The notes under the pieces are model-generated. The model ran no database searches. It was given only the letters and a program-made list of their open reading frames with translations, and was not told the origin of the DNA. DNA of 63,178 bases, from assembly GCA_023664045.1 (NCBI GenBank), contig JAMPGH010000001.1:1179021-1242198 (forward strand). Direction: 5' to 3'. A program made the translations under genes and the position numbers. Source of the DNA: Alistipes senegalensis (GTDB lineage Bacteria > Bacteroidota > Bacteroidia > Bacteroidales > Rikenellaceae). Positions 52,096 to 60,487 of the stretch are shown piece after piece. Position 1 is the stretch's first letter. Each line of letters starts with the position of its first letter.

Positions 52096-52175
52096 AGTTT
52101 TCGATCGTGTTGAATTTTATTGTGTTATTTTGTTCTTTTTGTCGTCGGGATTGCGAATATAACGAAATTTTTCCG

Positions 52176-53066
52176 TTATTCCAAATAATTCTTCCGCTCC
52201 ACATAGACGTAGATCGGCAGGGCGCGGCTCGTTCCTCCGGCGTAGCGTCGGCGTTCGTATGCAGGCAGCGGGCGGACGCCTGCATCGTCGAGCAGGAAGC
52301 GCCGGATGTAGACTTCGCCCGCCACGATGCGCAGCAGGGTATCGACCGCCATGCGGTCGCGCATGCGCCAGCCCGAGCGGCTGCGGACATTGCCCCGGCC
52401 CGCTCGTTCGGCCCGGGCGTGGGCGTCCCGGAGTCCGTATCGCTCCAACCCGCGGTCGGGCAGCCGTCCCATGACGATCATCCGGGCTCCGGGGCGTTCG
52501 TCGCGCAGCTCTCCGATCGTGCGGCCGATCGTGCGGGCGTCGCCGCAGAGCAGCAGCCCGAGGGTGTCGCGGCGGAACCGATGCGCCGCTTTTGGTTGAG
52601 CGGGGCGGCGCAGCGTACCTTCGACGTAGAGGTAGCGGCGTCCCGGCTCGACGTAGTGCGGGAAGAAGAGGTCGCCATGATAGAGCAACGCGAAATCCAT
52701 GCCGTCCAGCGTATTGAGCGTGCGATGCAGATAGAGGTAGTCGCCTGTGCAGGCGGCCGAAATATCGCGGACCACGGCTTCGTTCTCTACGCCCTGCAGC
52801 GCCACGATCGGCAGGCCCAGCGAGTCGACGAGCGCCGCCATGCGGGCGACTTTATGACGATAGCGGGTCGTGTTCCAGCGCAGGCGTCCCTGCGGCGTGT
52901 AGTCCGTGTCGTCGTAGAAGAGCGAGGGGATTGTGTCGTAAAGATAATCGGCGTCGCAGCAGGCGATTCCCAGCGGCTGGGCGGCACCCGGCCGGGCTCC
53001 GAAAAGCAGAAGCAGAAGAACGGTCCGCAGAAAGTTTCCGGGGAAGTCCGTCGGTCGTTGCGCCAT
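52176..53066 (-). CDS. Degenerate endonuclease/exonuclease/phosphatase-fold protein
   Basis: A 296-residue protein with a signal-like N-terminus (FLRTVLLLLLFGARPGAA). The scaffold of Bacteroidetes EEP proteins is recognisable: YDTIPSLFYDDTDYTPQGRL, RYRHKVARMAALVDSLGLPI, LDGMDFALLYHGDLFFP. Catalytic positions are altered: LQGVEN where L(Q/C)EVEN carries the metal-binding Glu, GTSRALPIYV where SDHLPV carries the Asp-His, and no NHWPSR-like His segment. It is probably a non-catalytic secreted relative. It lies 15 nt downstream of mnmA. Confidence 0.68.
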   Translation of the reverse strand: MAQRPTDFPGNFLRTVLLLLLFGARPGAAQPLGIACCDADYLYDTIPSLFYDDTDYTPQGRLRWNTTRYRHKVARMAALVDSLGLPIVALQGVENEAVVRDISAACTGDYLYLHRTLNTLDGMDFALLYHGDLFFPHYVEPGRRYLYVEGTLRRPAQPKAAHRFRRDTLGLLLCGDARTIGRTIGELRDERPGARMIVMGRLPDRGLERYGLRDAHARAERAGRGNVRSRSGWRMRDRMAVDTLLRIVAGEVYIRRFLLDDAGVRPLPAYERRRYAGGTSRALPIYVYVERKNYLE

Positions 53067-53081
53067 GTCGGTGGATGTCGT

Positions 53082-54281
53082 TTATTCCGCGATTACTCCC
53101 GAGCCGACTACTTCGTCGCCGTCGTACCACGCCGCGAACTGTCCCGGTGCGATGCCGCGCTGGGGAGTGTCGAAGAGGATGAACGCCCCCTCGTTGCGGA
53201 CATAGAGCGTCGCCTCCTGCAGGGGTTGGCGGTAGCGGATGCGCACCCGGAAGCGGGCTTCGCCGCCCGCGGGGATCGTGCGTGCCGGGTCTATCCAGTG
53301 GATCTCCGAGGGGGCGATGCGGAGCGCCGGGCGCCACAGTCCGGGGTGGGCGTCGCCTTCGCCTACGTAGATGGTATTGGTCTCCACGTCGGTCGCCAGA
53401 ACGAACAGCGACTCCTTGCGGCCGCCGATGCCCAGACCCTTGCGTTGGCCGATGGTGTAGAAGTGGGCGCCGTTGTGGGTGCCGATCTTCTTGCCGTCGC
53501 GCACGGTGTAGCGCCACGGCGCCGCCAGCGCGGCCAGTTCTTCGGTCGTGGGTTCGCCCTCGGGCACCGCGATCCGCTGCCCGAACTTGGGCCATGCGGG
53601 GAGTATTTCGTGCACGTTGCCCGATTTGGCCGCCAGTTTCTGTTGCAGGAATACCGGCAGGTCGACCTTGCCCACGAAGCAGATGCCCTGCGAATCCTTG
53701 CGCTTGGCCGTGGCAAGTTCCTGCTCCTCGGCGATGCGTCGCACTTCGGGTTTCAGGAGGTCGCCGACCGGAAAAAGGGCGTAGCGCAGCTGCTCTTGCG
53801 AGAGCTGGCAGAGGAAGTAGCTCTGGTCCTTGTCGGGGTCCGTGCCGGCCAGCAGTTTGTAGCGTATGGTGCCGTCGGCCGCGACTTCTTCGGTTTTGCG
53901 GCAGTAATGGCCCGTCGCCACGTAGTCGGCACCTAATTCGAGCGCTTCGCGCAGGAAGACGTCGAACTTGATTTCGCGGTTGCACAGCACGTCGGGATTA
54001 GGCGTGCGGCCGCGTTCGTACTCGGCGAACATGTAGTCGACCACGCGCGTGCGGTAGTCGGCCGAGAGGTCGACCACGTGCAGCGGAATGTCGAGTTTCT
54101 TGGCCACCAGCTCGGCGAACACGCGGTCGTCGTGCCACGGGCAGTCGCCCTCCAGAGTGCCCGTCGTGTCATGCCAGTTGACCATGAAAAGTCCGATCAC
54201 TTCGTGCCCCTGCTGCTTGAGGAGCCACGCCGCCACCGACGAATCCACGCCGCCCGAAAGTCCGATCACTACGCGTGCCAT
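53082..54281 (-). CDS. mnmA: tRNA-specific 2-thiouridylase
   Basis: A 399-residue PP-loop enzyme making s2U34 in Lys, Glu and Gln tRNAs. Seen: GLSGGVDSSVAAWLLKQQGH at the N-terminus, NPDVLCNREIKFD (first catalytic Cys, around 100), and KDSQGICFVGKVDLP (second Cys, around 199). The C-terminal beta-barrel domains are complete. Its start is 1 nt from the rimM stop codon, so rimM-mnmA are cotranscribed. Confidence 0.96.
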   Translation of the reverse strand: MARVVIGLSGGVDSSVAAWLLKQQGHEVIGLFMVNWHDTTGTLEGDCPWHDDRVFAELVAKKLDIPLHVVDLSADYRTRVVDYMFAEYERGRTPNPDVLCNREIKFDVFLREALELGADYVATGHYCRKTEEVAADGTIRYKLLAGTDPDKDQSYFLCQLSQEQLRYALFPVGDLLKPEVRRIAEEQELATAKRKDSQGICFVGKVDLPVFLQQKLAAKSGNVHEILPAWPKFGQRIAVPEGEPTTEELAALAAPWRYTVRDGKKIGTHNGAHFYTIGQRKGLGIGGRKESLFVLATDVETNTIYVGEGDAHPGLWRPALRIAPSEIHWIDPARTIPAGGEARFRVRIRYRQPLQEATLYVRNEGAFILFDTPQRGIAPGQFAAWYDGDEVVGSGVIAE

Positions 54282-54282
54282 A

Positions 54283-54810
54283 TCATTCCAGTTCCAGCAG
54301 TCCTGCGGGCAGGACGAATTTGATTCGCCGCTCCTCGAAATCGATGCGGGCGATGAACTCTTCGACGGCCGGCACCAGCACGCGGCGACCTTCGATCTCC
54401 AACTCGAAAAGCGGGTTGGCGTCGCTGTCGTAGTAGTCCGTCAGGGTGCCTGCGCTGTGCCGGGGCGCCGTTTCTTCCGTTCCGGTTTCTTCGACTTCCA
54501 CGGTGAAGCCGATCAGATCTTCCATGTAAAATTCGTCGTCGGGTTCTTCGTGTCGTTCGATGCGGAACTCCAGTCCCAGCAGCTCGGTCGCCCGGCGGTC
54601 GGTATTCAGATCGGCGAATGCCGCCACGGCTCCCGTTTGTCCGCGGCGTTCGAAGCGCTCACACCACAGGGGTACCTCCAGTCCGTCGATCGTTACCATG
54701 AGCGGTGTGGTTTCGGGGTCGAAATCGTCGGGGAATGCGGCGTGGAGCGAGAGCATCACACCGCCGTCGGTGCCGAAAAGTCGGTTGATTCTGCCTGCGG
54801 GAGAGGTCAT
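54283..54810 (-). CDS. rimM: 16S rRNA processing protein RimM
   Basis: A 175-residue protein with the N-terminal RimM barrel and the C-terminal PRC barrel (FYMEDLIGFTVEVEETG, LFELEIEGRRVLVPAVEEFI). It binds S19 and helps mature the 30S head. It follows rpsP on the same strand, the usual rpsP-rimM order. A terminator-like hairpin lies between them, so part of the rpsP transcripts probably end before rimM. Confidence 0.9.
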   Translation of the reverse strand: MTSPAGRINRLFGTDGGVMLSLHAAFPDDFDPETTPLMVTIDGLEVPLWCERFERRGQTGAVAAFADLNTDRRATELLGLEFRIERHEEPDDEFYMEDLIGFTVEVEETGTEETAPRHSAGTLTDYYDSDANPLFELEIEGRRVLVPAVEEFIARIDFEERRIKFVLPAGLLELE

Positions 54811-54942
54811 ATCCGTGTTTGATGATTGAAATGTTCGCAGCCCGCGTAACCGTCGGGTTCATCTTCGGCGGCCGGGGCCGGTCGTGCTGAAAGCGCGAGC
54901 CGCCGAAGATGGCGATGCCTTGCATCGCGATTACTTCTTAAA

Positions 54943-54983
54943 TAAAAAAAACGGTAAATCTCCCGCTGCGGGAAATTTACCGG
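54943..54983 (-). terminator. Terminator downstream of rpsP
   Basis: On the minus strand, stem CGGTAAATTTCCCGC / GCGGGAGATTTACCG (one G-T pair) runs into TTTTTTTT. It lies between rpsP and rimM and is probably leaky. A further small inverted repeat follows at 54911-54930. Confidence 0.85.
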
Positions 54984-55007
54984 GAATCAATCTATGCGGT
55001 CCGTGCC

Positions 55008-55583
55008 TTATTCGGCGGCGGGAGCTTCGGTCTCGGCTTCGGGAGCGGCCTCTTCAGCGGCGGGTGCTTCTTCGGCAGCTTCGGCCGTAGCTTCTTCCTC
55101 GGCCTGCTTGGCAGCAGCTTCGGCGGCGGCTTTCTTCTCGGCGATGGCTTTCGCGCGCTCCTCGTTTACTTTGGCTTCGGCCGCCAGACGGGCTTTCTCG
55201 GCCGACTTGGCGTCGGTGGCCAGCTTGTTGGTCTTGGCGTCGATCTTGCCGTTCTTGGCTTCGATCCACTTGTTGAAGCGGGCTTCGGCTTCGGCTTCGG
55301 TGAAAGCGCCTTTGGCGACGCCGCCCAGCAGGTGTTTCTTGTAGAGTACGCCCTTGTACGAGAGGATAGCCCGACAGGTGTCCGTAGGTTGTGCGCCTTT
55401 CTGTAACCAACCCAGTGCTTGCTCGAAGTTCAGGTCGATCGTAGCAGGATTCGTGTTGGGATTGTAGGTTCCCAGCTTCTCGATGAATTTACCATCACGT
55501 GGCGCTCTGCTATCTGCGGCAACGATGTGGTAGAAAGCGTAGCCTTTCTTACCGTGGCGTGCCAGACGAATTTTAACAGCCAT
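55008..55583 (-). CDS. rpsP: Ribosomal protein S16 with long C-terminal tail
   Basis: 191 residues. The first ~85 residues are the S16 core ([38 protein letters not shown]). Residues ~90-125 are Lys/Asp-rich, and the remainder is an Ala/Glu/Lys helix ending in an acidic Ala-Glu repeat. S16 is normally 80-90 residues in other phyla; long tails are known in Bacteroidetes. The tail would extend from the 30S surface; its function is unknown. Confidence 0.95.
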   Translation of the reverse strand: MAVKIRLARHGKKGYAFYHIVAADSRAPRDGKFIEKLGTYNPNTNPATIDLNFEQALGWLQKGAQPTDTCRAILSYKGVLYKKHLLGGVAKGAFTEAEAEARFNKWIEAKNGKIDAKTNKLATDAKSAEKARLAAEAKVNEERAKAIAEKKAAAEAAAKQAEEEATAEAAEEAPAAEEAAPEAETEAPAAE

Positions 55584-55645
55584 TTTGCTTTAAAATTTGT
55601 TTGTTTGGTTAATTAACGCTCACCCTTTCTCGGGTTATCAGCCTG

Positions 55646-55676
55646 CAAATGTAGACAAAATATCGTTCCCGGCAAA
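55646..55676 (-). promoter_or_regulatory. Promoter of rpsP
   Basis: On the minus strand, TTTG (55676-55673), 19 nt, TACATTTG (55653-55646): a full consensus match. The leader is ~55 nt and includes a small stem around the CCCTTTCTCGGG segment. Confidence 0.75.
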
Positions 55677-55736
55677 ATAAATCGCAAAATTTTAAGGCGG
55701 AAGTCTCCCGAAGCACGGGAGGAATAAAAGTAGAAG

Positions 55737-55768
55737 TTTGATAGTATAAGAAAAAATCCCTATTTTTG
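55737..55768 (+). promoter_or_regulatory. Strong promoter upstream of the rod-like RNA
   Basis: TTTG at 55737-55740, 20 nt, TATTTTTG at 55761-55768: a consensus promoter facing right. The next features are a TGCCCGC/GCGGGCA hairpin (55772-55788), the rod-like element, and only at 56035 a coding start. Confidence 0.7.
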
Positions 55769-55829
55769 TCATGCCCGCATTGCGGGCAGACATATCGATA
55801 GTTGCACGAAAGTGTTTAGCTTAGTTCTC

Positions 55830-55952
55830 TCGGACGAAATCTGGTAAATTTCAAAAGGCGGAGAATAAGCTGACGGCTCTCGCGCCCTGTACTTGTACAG
55901 GCGTGAGGACTGTCGCTTGTTTCACGCCATAGGTTTACCAGAGCCAGTCCGA
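55830..55952 (+). ncRNA. Candidate rod-like structured RNA (6S-like or long leader)
   Basis: The segment folds into one long imperfect hairpin by hand: TCGGAC/GTCCGA, CTGGTAAA/TTTACCAG, GGCG/CGCC, AAGC/GCTT, GACGG/CTGTC, TCTCGCGC/GCGTGAGG, then the perfect CCTGTAC-TT-GTACAGG tip at 55886-55901. Internal loops are mostly symmetric (5 by 5 near the base). It follows a strong promoter and precedes the gene at 56035 by 83 nt. It may be an independent RNA such as 6S, or a structured 5' leader. No conserved 6S sequence could be verified. Confidence 0.42.
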
Positions 55953-56034
55953 TGAAATAGGTTGACAGCCCCACGCTTTCATTTTTCGTATAATCTTCTC
56001 CTCGGGGCTCGGAGATGCCGAAACCTATTTGCAA

Positions 56035-56826
56035 ATGGCAAAAATCGACGGCCTCGATGCCTTGCGCTCGCTCTTCGGGAGCGACGATGCCTTCATCGAA
56101 CACATTCTGACGCACACGCTCTTCTTCGACCGCGACATGGTCCGACGGCAGGCGCACGACATCTGTGTTTGGATTCCTACCGGTCAGGCGATTCCGGCGC
56201 GTTTCACCTCCAACGCCAATTTCCGATTGAAGCATGCGGTCAAGACCACCGCGCCGCGTTTCAAGAACAAGGGCGAGGCGGTGCGTTTCACCAAGTACGA
56301 ATGCGATCCCGACGGACATGTCGACGAGACGAAATGTCTCTTCCACCACGAGACGAAAATCCGCGTCAAGATCGACTCCGACGGCAACTACGCCCCCAAG
56401 TGCACGATTCAGCGCTACACCAACCACTTGGTCAGCTGGGGCCAGCGCAGCACGGTGGTCAACTACACCATCGCGCACATCTGGGCCAAGACCGACAATC
56501 CGCTCTACTTCAATTCGCTGTGGAACTACGCCCTGCTGCCTACGCATTGCGCTTTCATTACCGACAAGCGCGACGATTCCCACGCGTTGGTGGCTCGCGT
56601 CAAGGCGTTGATCCGCGCCATCAGTTGGGAACTCTACAAACCCAACAGCATCATGGACTGGAACCAGGATGTCATCGCCGGCGACGACGTACCCTCGGCG
56701 GTCGCCCGTTCCGAGGCTCGGCGGCTCATCAAGGAGGGCCGGATCCGGTTCCTGCCCAAGAACGAGGAGGCTCCCACGGAGGTGCCCGCCGAACCTGAAC
56801 CTGAAACGGAAGACTGCGACAATTAA
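56035..56826 (+). CDS. Unrecognised soluble protein with HNH-like segment
   Basis: A 263-residue protein from ATG 56035 (a TTG six bases upstream is less likely). It is basic and Cys-poor, with no signal peptide. The segment VVNYTIAHIWAKTDNPLYFN followed by SLWNYALLPTHCAFITDK has the His...Asn...Asn/His spacing of an HNH-type core (compare IxHI...NLVLLC). The C-terminus is a Glu/Pro-rich acidic tail (EEAPTEVPAEPEPETEDC). The nuclease suggestion is weak. It has a ~260-nt structured leader and a lipoprotein gene 14 nt downstream. Confidence 0.68.
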   Translation: MAKIDGLDALRSLFGSDDAFIEHILTHTLFFDRDMVRRQAHDICVWIPTGQAIPARFTSNANFRLKHAVKTTAPRFKNKGEAVRFTKYECDPDGHVDETKCLFHHETKIRVKIDSDGNYAPKCTIQRYTNHLVSWGQRSTVVNYTIAHIWAKTDNPLYFNSLWNYALLPTHCAFITDKRDDSHALVARVKALIRAISWELYKPNSIMDWNQDVIAGDDVPSAVARSEARRLIKEGRIRFLPKNEEAPTEVPAEPEPETEDCDN

Positions 56827-56840
56827 AAATTTTTCGAATC

Positions 56841-58448
56841 ATGAAAAAACTGATTATTCTGTTGGCAGCAGCGGCTGTAGCGGTCGCCTGCTCCCCGAGT
56901 ACCGAATCCTTCGAACCCGAGCCTCCGGTTCCTCCCGAAACGCCCGAAACTCCTGAAACGCCCGAGGAACCCGAAACTCCGGAGACGCCCGAACTGGCGA
57001 TTTCATTCGAGCGGACGGACAACATAGCGGTATGGCCCGGCCGAAGCATAGATGTGGCCTACACCCTCACCGGTGTAAACAGCGGTACGCAGTTCGAGTG
57101 TTCCGCAGACAACGGATGGAGGGTCGAAATTCATGCGACATCGGCATCTTCGGGCTATCTTCACGTAACAGCCCCGTCGCAGGTTGTCGATGGCGATGTT
57201 ACGATGAGGGCAAGCAATGACGAGTCGGATTTTACCCAACAGACTTTGCATTTCGTCGGCGGTTTTTTCGAAAAACTCGAACAAGACTTTTATTACCTCG
57301 ATGCAACGGAGCAGGAACTCGAAATCGCTGTAACGACCAACATACCGTATGAGGCGGTCATACCCGACGATGCTGCGTGGGTCGAGTGGACGACCGACCC
57401 GACTGCCGTCGAGACCGGAACCGCACGATTCTCCATCGCCCGCAATTCCGATTGGAAATTGCGTCAAACAAAAATCGCATTCACAGTAGATGGTGAGGTG
57501 GTTCAAATGTTTACGCTCATTCAACGTGCCGCTCCTGCGGATGAAGCCGAGATTATCCGGTTCGCCGACAAGACGCTCGAAGCACTTCTTGTAAAGGATT
57601 ACGATCTGAACGGGGACGGTTCGTTGTCCTATCGGGAGGCTGCCGCCATCACCGAGTTGAAAGAGAGGTTTTTCGCAAACTCGTCTATCGCTTCATTCGA
57701 TGAATTACAGCATTTTACAGGTCTGACAGAACTTCCCGAAGGGTTATTCGAAAAATGCAGCGAGTTGAAATCGATCATACTTCCGGAGAGCGTCATAACA
57801 ATCCGTTCGTACGCTTTTTATGGTTGCAGTTCGTTGACAAACATCGTTTTGCCTGTCGGTCTGCGAACAATCGAATGGGATGCTTTCGAGCTTTGTACCT
57901 CGTTGACGAGCATCATTCTTCCGGATGGTTTGGAAAAAATCGGCGGTTTCTGCTTTATGGGTTCCGGTTTGACGTCGATAAAATTGCCTGAAAATATCAC
58001 CGTTCTCGATGGATGGGACACATTCGGAGGTTGTCGTAATCTGACATCGGTAGAATTACCCGAAGAACTTGTCGAAATAGGCACCGGTACGTTTCGCGGA
58101 TGCAGTAATCTGACATCGATAGATTTACCCGAAAAACTTGTCAAAATAGGGATATCAGCGTTTTTGGGTTGTAGTTTTAGCAAAATAACCTTTCCGAGCA
58201 GTGTAAGATTTATGGGTTCTAACATATTGACCCAGACCGAGCCGTCATCCGTGTTGTCCATTACATTCTTGAGCCCTACACCGTCTGTTATTTTTTCTTC
58301 AGGAGGACAATGGAATCCGACATCGGATGATTGGCTTACGAACAATCCTGCCGCAAAAATCTACGTCCCGGCCTCTTCGGTAGAGGCGTACAAAACAGCC
58401 CGCGGATTCTCCTTTTATGCCGACCGTATTTTTCCGATAGAGGAGTAG
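56841..58448 (+). CDS. BspA-like leucine-rich-repeat lipoprotein
   Basis: A 535-residue surface protein. Lipobox AAVAVAC (Cys 17); PE/TPE-rich stalk (residues ~25-52); two BACON-like beta domains (about 55-150 and 150-235, ending FTLIQRA); an EF-hand/dockerin-like loop DLNGDGSLSYREAAAI (around 255-270); then about eight LRR_5 (BspA-type) repeats such as LTSIILPDGLEKIGGFCFMG and LTSIDLPEKLVKIGISAFLG; and a C-terminal region ending YADRIFPIEE. It is probably displayed on the cell surface for adhesion or binding. A hairpin follows at 58474. Confidence 0.88.
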   Translation: MKKLIILLAAAAVAVACSPSTESFEPEPPVPPETPETPETPEEPETPETPELAISFERTDNIAVWPGRSIDVAYTLTGVNSGTQFECSADNGWRVEIHATSASSGYLHVTAPSQVVDGDVTMRASNDESDFTQQTLHFVGGFFEKLEQDFYYLDATEQELEIAVTTNIPYEAVIPDDAAWVEWTTDPTAVETGTARFSIARNSDWKLRQTKIAFTVDGEVVQMFTLIQRAAPADEAEIIRFADKTLEALLVKDYDLNGDGSLSYREAAAITELKERFFANSSIASFDELQHFTGLTELPEGLFEKCSELKSIILPESVITIRSYAFYGCSSLTNIVLPVGLRTIEWDAFELCTSLTSIILPDGLEKIGGFCFMGSGLTSIKLPENITVLDGWDTFGGCRNLTSVELPEELVEIGTGTFRGCSNLTSIDLPEKLVKIGISAFLGCSFSKITFPSSVRFMGSNILTQTEPSSVLSITFLSPTPSVIFSSGGQWNPTSDDWLTNNPAAKIYVPASSVEAYKTARGFSFYADRIFPIEE

Positions 58449-58473
58449 CGTTTCGGAACTGCGTGCCCGATGG

Positions 58474-58514
58474 ACGGCCGACGATTTACCGCAACGGTAA
58501 ATTGCCGGCCGTCT
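58474..58514 (+). terminator. Long hairpin after the BspA-like gene
   Basis: A ~19-bp imperfect stem (GACGGCCG...ATTTACCG / CGGTAAAT...CGGCCGTC) with a CAA loop, 25 nt past the stop codon. The U-tract is weak, so this is a probable rather than typical terminator. Confidence 0.6.
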
Positions 58515-58562
58515 TCCGCTTCCGTACGACCGTCGGAAGCTCGCTTCCGCAAGAGACTCCGC

Positions 58563-58590
58563 AAAAAAAGCGACCGAAGAACTCGGTCGC
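58563..58590 (-). terminator. Terminator after tRNA-Arg
   Basis: On the minus strand, stem GCGACCGAG / TCGGTCGC with a ~4-nt loop is followed by TTTTTTT. It is 16 nt past the tRNA 3' end. Confidence 0.85.
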
Positions 58591-58605
58591 CTGTCGTAAA
58601 AAGAG

Positions 58606-58679
58606 TGATTCCGGAGCGGTTCGAACGCTCGACCCACAGCTTAGAAGGCTGTTGCTCTATCCAACTGAGCTACGGAACC
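58606..58679 (-). tRNA. tRNA-Arg (anticodon TCT)
   Basis: A 74-nt cloverleaf with acceptor arms GGTTCCG / CGGAATC, discriminator A, D-arm GCTCAGTTGGATAGAGC, anticodon stem ACAGC / GCTGT, loop CTTCTAA (anticodon TCT at 58645-58643), and T-arm with GTTCGAACC. CCA is not encoded. It reads AGA codons, and probably AGG. It lies 72 nt downstream of the M23 peptidase gene on the same strand. Confidence 0.95.
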
Positions 58680-58750
58680 ATCGCTTTGCACTCTCGAAGA
58701 GAGGGATTGCGCGGCTGCGAAGATACGAAAAAATTTCGAATTGCGCTTTT

Positions 58751-60487
58751 CTATCGGTAGAATGTCCCCTCCCAGTGCGCGGCGTTGCCGGCTCCGTCGC
58801 GGACGGTGAGTTGCACGGTGTGGGTGCCGTGCGTGGGCGGCGTGTCGAACACATGCACCAGCCGTCCGGTCATCGGATAGCGGTCGCAGGGAACCCATTC
58901 GCCGTCGATGCGCAGCGCGTAGGAGGCGATTCCCGAGAAGTTGTCCGCAGCACGGAAGCTCAGCGAGGAGCTTTTCGAAAGGTCGGCGCCCCGCTTGAAG
59001 CGGGCCGCGACCGTGGGCGGCAGCGTGTCGGCCACCACGAAAAGAGGATCGGCCGTGTAGGTCGACGCCGTTACGGCTCCGTCGCCGTATTTGCCTCCTA
59101 CGTAGGCCGCTTTGCCTTGCGGCGTGCGGCGTGCGAGCGTGGCATGCAGCTGCAATTTCGAGGGTACCTCCGTGCGGATCGAAACCTCCATCGTGCGGCG
59201 CAGGGGCGTGGCGGCCGGCAGAATCCGGTAGGCCGGCGAGAGGACCACGACGCCCGTGTCGGTTTTCGGGGCTGCGACTTCTTCGGGTCTGCAGGCTATG
59301 GTTTCGTGGAGCGCTCCGGCAGGAATCCGGGCGATCGTTCGGCGATCGACGGCGATCGTCGAGGCCTCTGCGGGCCGGAGGATCCGGGCCAGCGTGTCGG
59401 CTTGCGCCCGGAACTCCTCTTCGCGGCCCCGGATATCGAACTCGATCCGCGAGCGGTTGCCGCTGTCGTCTTCGGCTTCGATGCGGATGCGGCGCACTTC
59501 GCCGGGGGCCGTGCGGACTACTCCGCGGTCTACCATGATCGGATAGAAGCATTCGGGCGCCGCTTCCAGCCGCGCCAGCCGGATCGCTTCGTTGCGCGTG
59601 GCGAGTTGCATGGGATAGCAGCTCACGGCGTCGCAGCAGCGCGACTGGTCGAACGTGAAGCCGTCCATGCGGTACTCGAAGTAGGGTTCGTCGTCGAGCC
59701 ACGCCGTTACGCGCCAGAGCCCGAAGGTGTTGTTCACGCCGTTGCGGCGGTCGGTGATTTCAGCCACGAAGTAGCCTTTGCGGCCTACGGCGACGGCCTC
59801 TTCGCGCGTCAGCCGGTAGTGCCCTTCCGAGGTGCGGACCGCCGCGTAGCTCTCGGCCTTGCGCTGGACGCAGAGCCCGTCGGGCAGCGAGTCGATCTCG
59901 ATGTAGTGGATCTTGGCCATGCGGGGCGGCAGCGAGTCGACCGGACGGATGATCCCTTCGTGCACGGTGTTGTAGAGGCGTTGCGTCGGGGTGTCGCGGA
60001 TTTCGAAATGCAGATGGGGCCCCGACGAGGAGCCGCTGTTGCCCGAGTAGCCGATCACGTCGCCTTGCTGCACGGGCCATGCTTCGGGTCCGAAGAAAAG
60101 GTTGATGCTGTTTTTGCGCTGGGCTCGGCGTTCGGCGGCAAGGTGCCGTTCGATGTCGTCGCGGAAGCGTTGCAGGTGGCCGTATACGGCCGTCGTGCCG
60201 TTGCGTAGCGTCAGGTAGATGGCCCGTCCGTAGCCGCCGGGCGTTACGGCGATGCGCGAGACATAGCCGTCGGCCACGGCGACCAGTTCCTTGCCTTCGC
60301 TGCCGCCCGTGCGGATGTCCACGCCGGCGTGGAAGTGCCCGGGGCGCATCTCGCCGAAGTTGGCCGAGCAGGTGCCGTCGACGCCGCGGATAGGGTAGAT
60401 GTAGTCGGCAGGATCGAGCGCCTGGGCCCGTGCCTGCATGCCGGCCGCAAGGGCCGCGAGGATCGGAAGTATCAGAAATCGTCGCAT
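58751..60487 (-). CDS. Secreted M23-family (LytM) peptidase
   Basis: A 578-residue protein with a signal peptide (FLILPILAALAAGMQARA). The LytM zinc motifs are near the N-terminus: GHFHAGVDIR (His53...Asp57) and the later GPHLHFEIRD (around 155). It should cleave peptidoglycan cross-links in the periplasm or regulate that. The ~350-residue C-terminal part is beta-rich and Ig-like (SRIEFDIRG, LSFRAADNFSGIASYALRID, VQLTVRDGAGNAAHWEG). The ATG at 60487 overlaps the end of recX by 16 nt. Confidence 0.9.
   Translation of the reverse strand: MRRFLILPILAALAAGMQARAQALDPADYIYPIRGVDGTCSANFGEMRPGHFHAGVDIRTGGSEGKELVAVADGYVSRIAVTPGGYGRAIYLTLRNGTTAVYGHLQRFRDDIERHLAAERRAQRKNSINLFFGPEAWPVQQGDVIGYSGNSGSSSGPHLHFEIRDTPTQRLYNTVHEGIIRPVDSLPPRMAKIHYIEIDSLPDGLCVQRKAESYAAVRTSEGHYRLTREEAVAVGRKGYFVAEITDRRNGVNNTFGLWRVTAWLDDEPYFEYRMDGFTFDQSRCCDAVSCYPMQLATRNEAIRLARLEAAPECFYPIMVDRGVVRTAPGEVRRIRIEAEDDSGNRSRIEFDIRGREEEFRAQADTLARILRPAEASTIAVDRRTIARIPAGALHETIACRPEEVAAPKTDTGVVVLSPAYRILPAATPLRRTMEVSIRTEVPSKLQLHATLARRTPQGKAAYVGGKYGDGAVTASTYTADPLFVVADTLPPTVAARFKRGADLSKSSSLSFRAADNFSGIASYALRIDGEWVPCDRYPMTGRLVHVFDTPPTHGTHTVQLTVRDGAGNAAHWEGTFYR

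Noticed and set aside
49372-52113. 913-codon frame antisense to ppdK
   Set aside because: Mirrors ppdK almost exactly; a GC-rich coding shadow.
55772-55988. tmRNA or RNase P RNA in the structured region
   Set aside because: No tRNA-like ends or tag frame for tmRNA, and none of the conserved RNase P words such as GAGGAAAGTCC.
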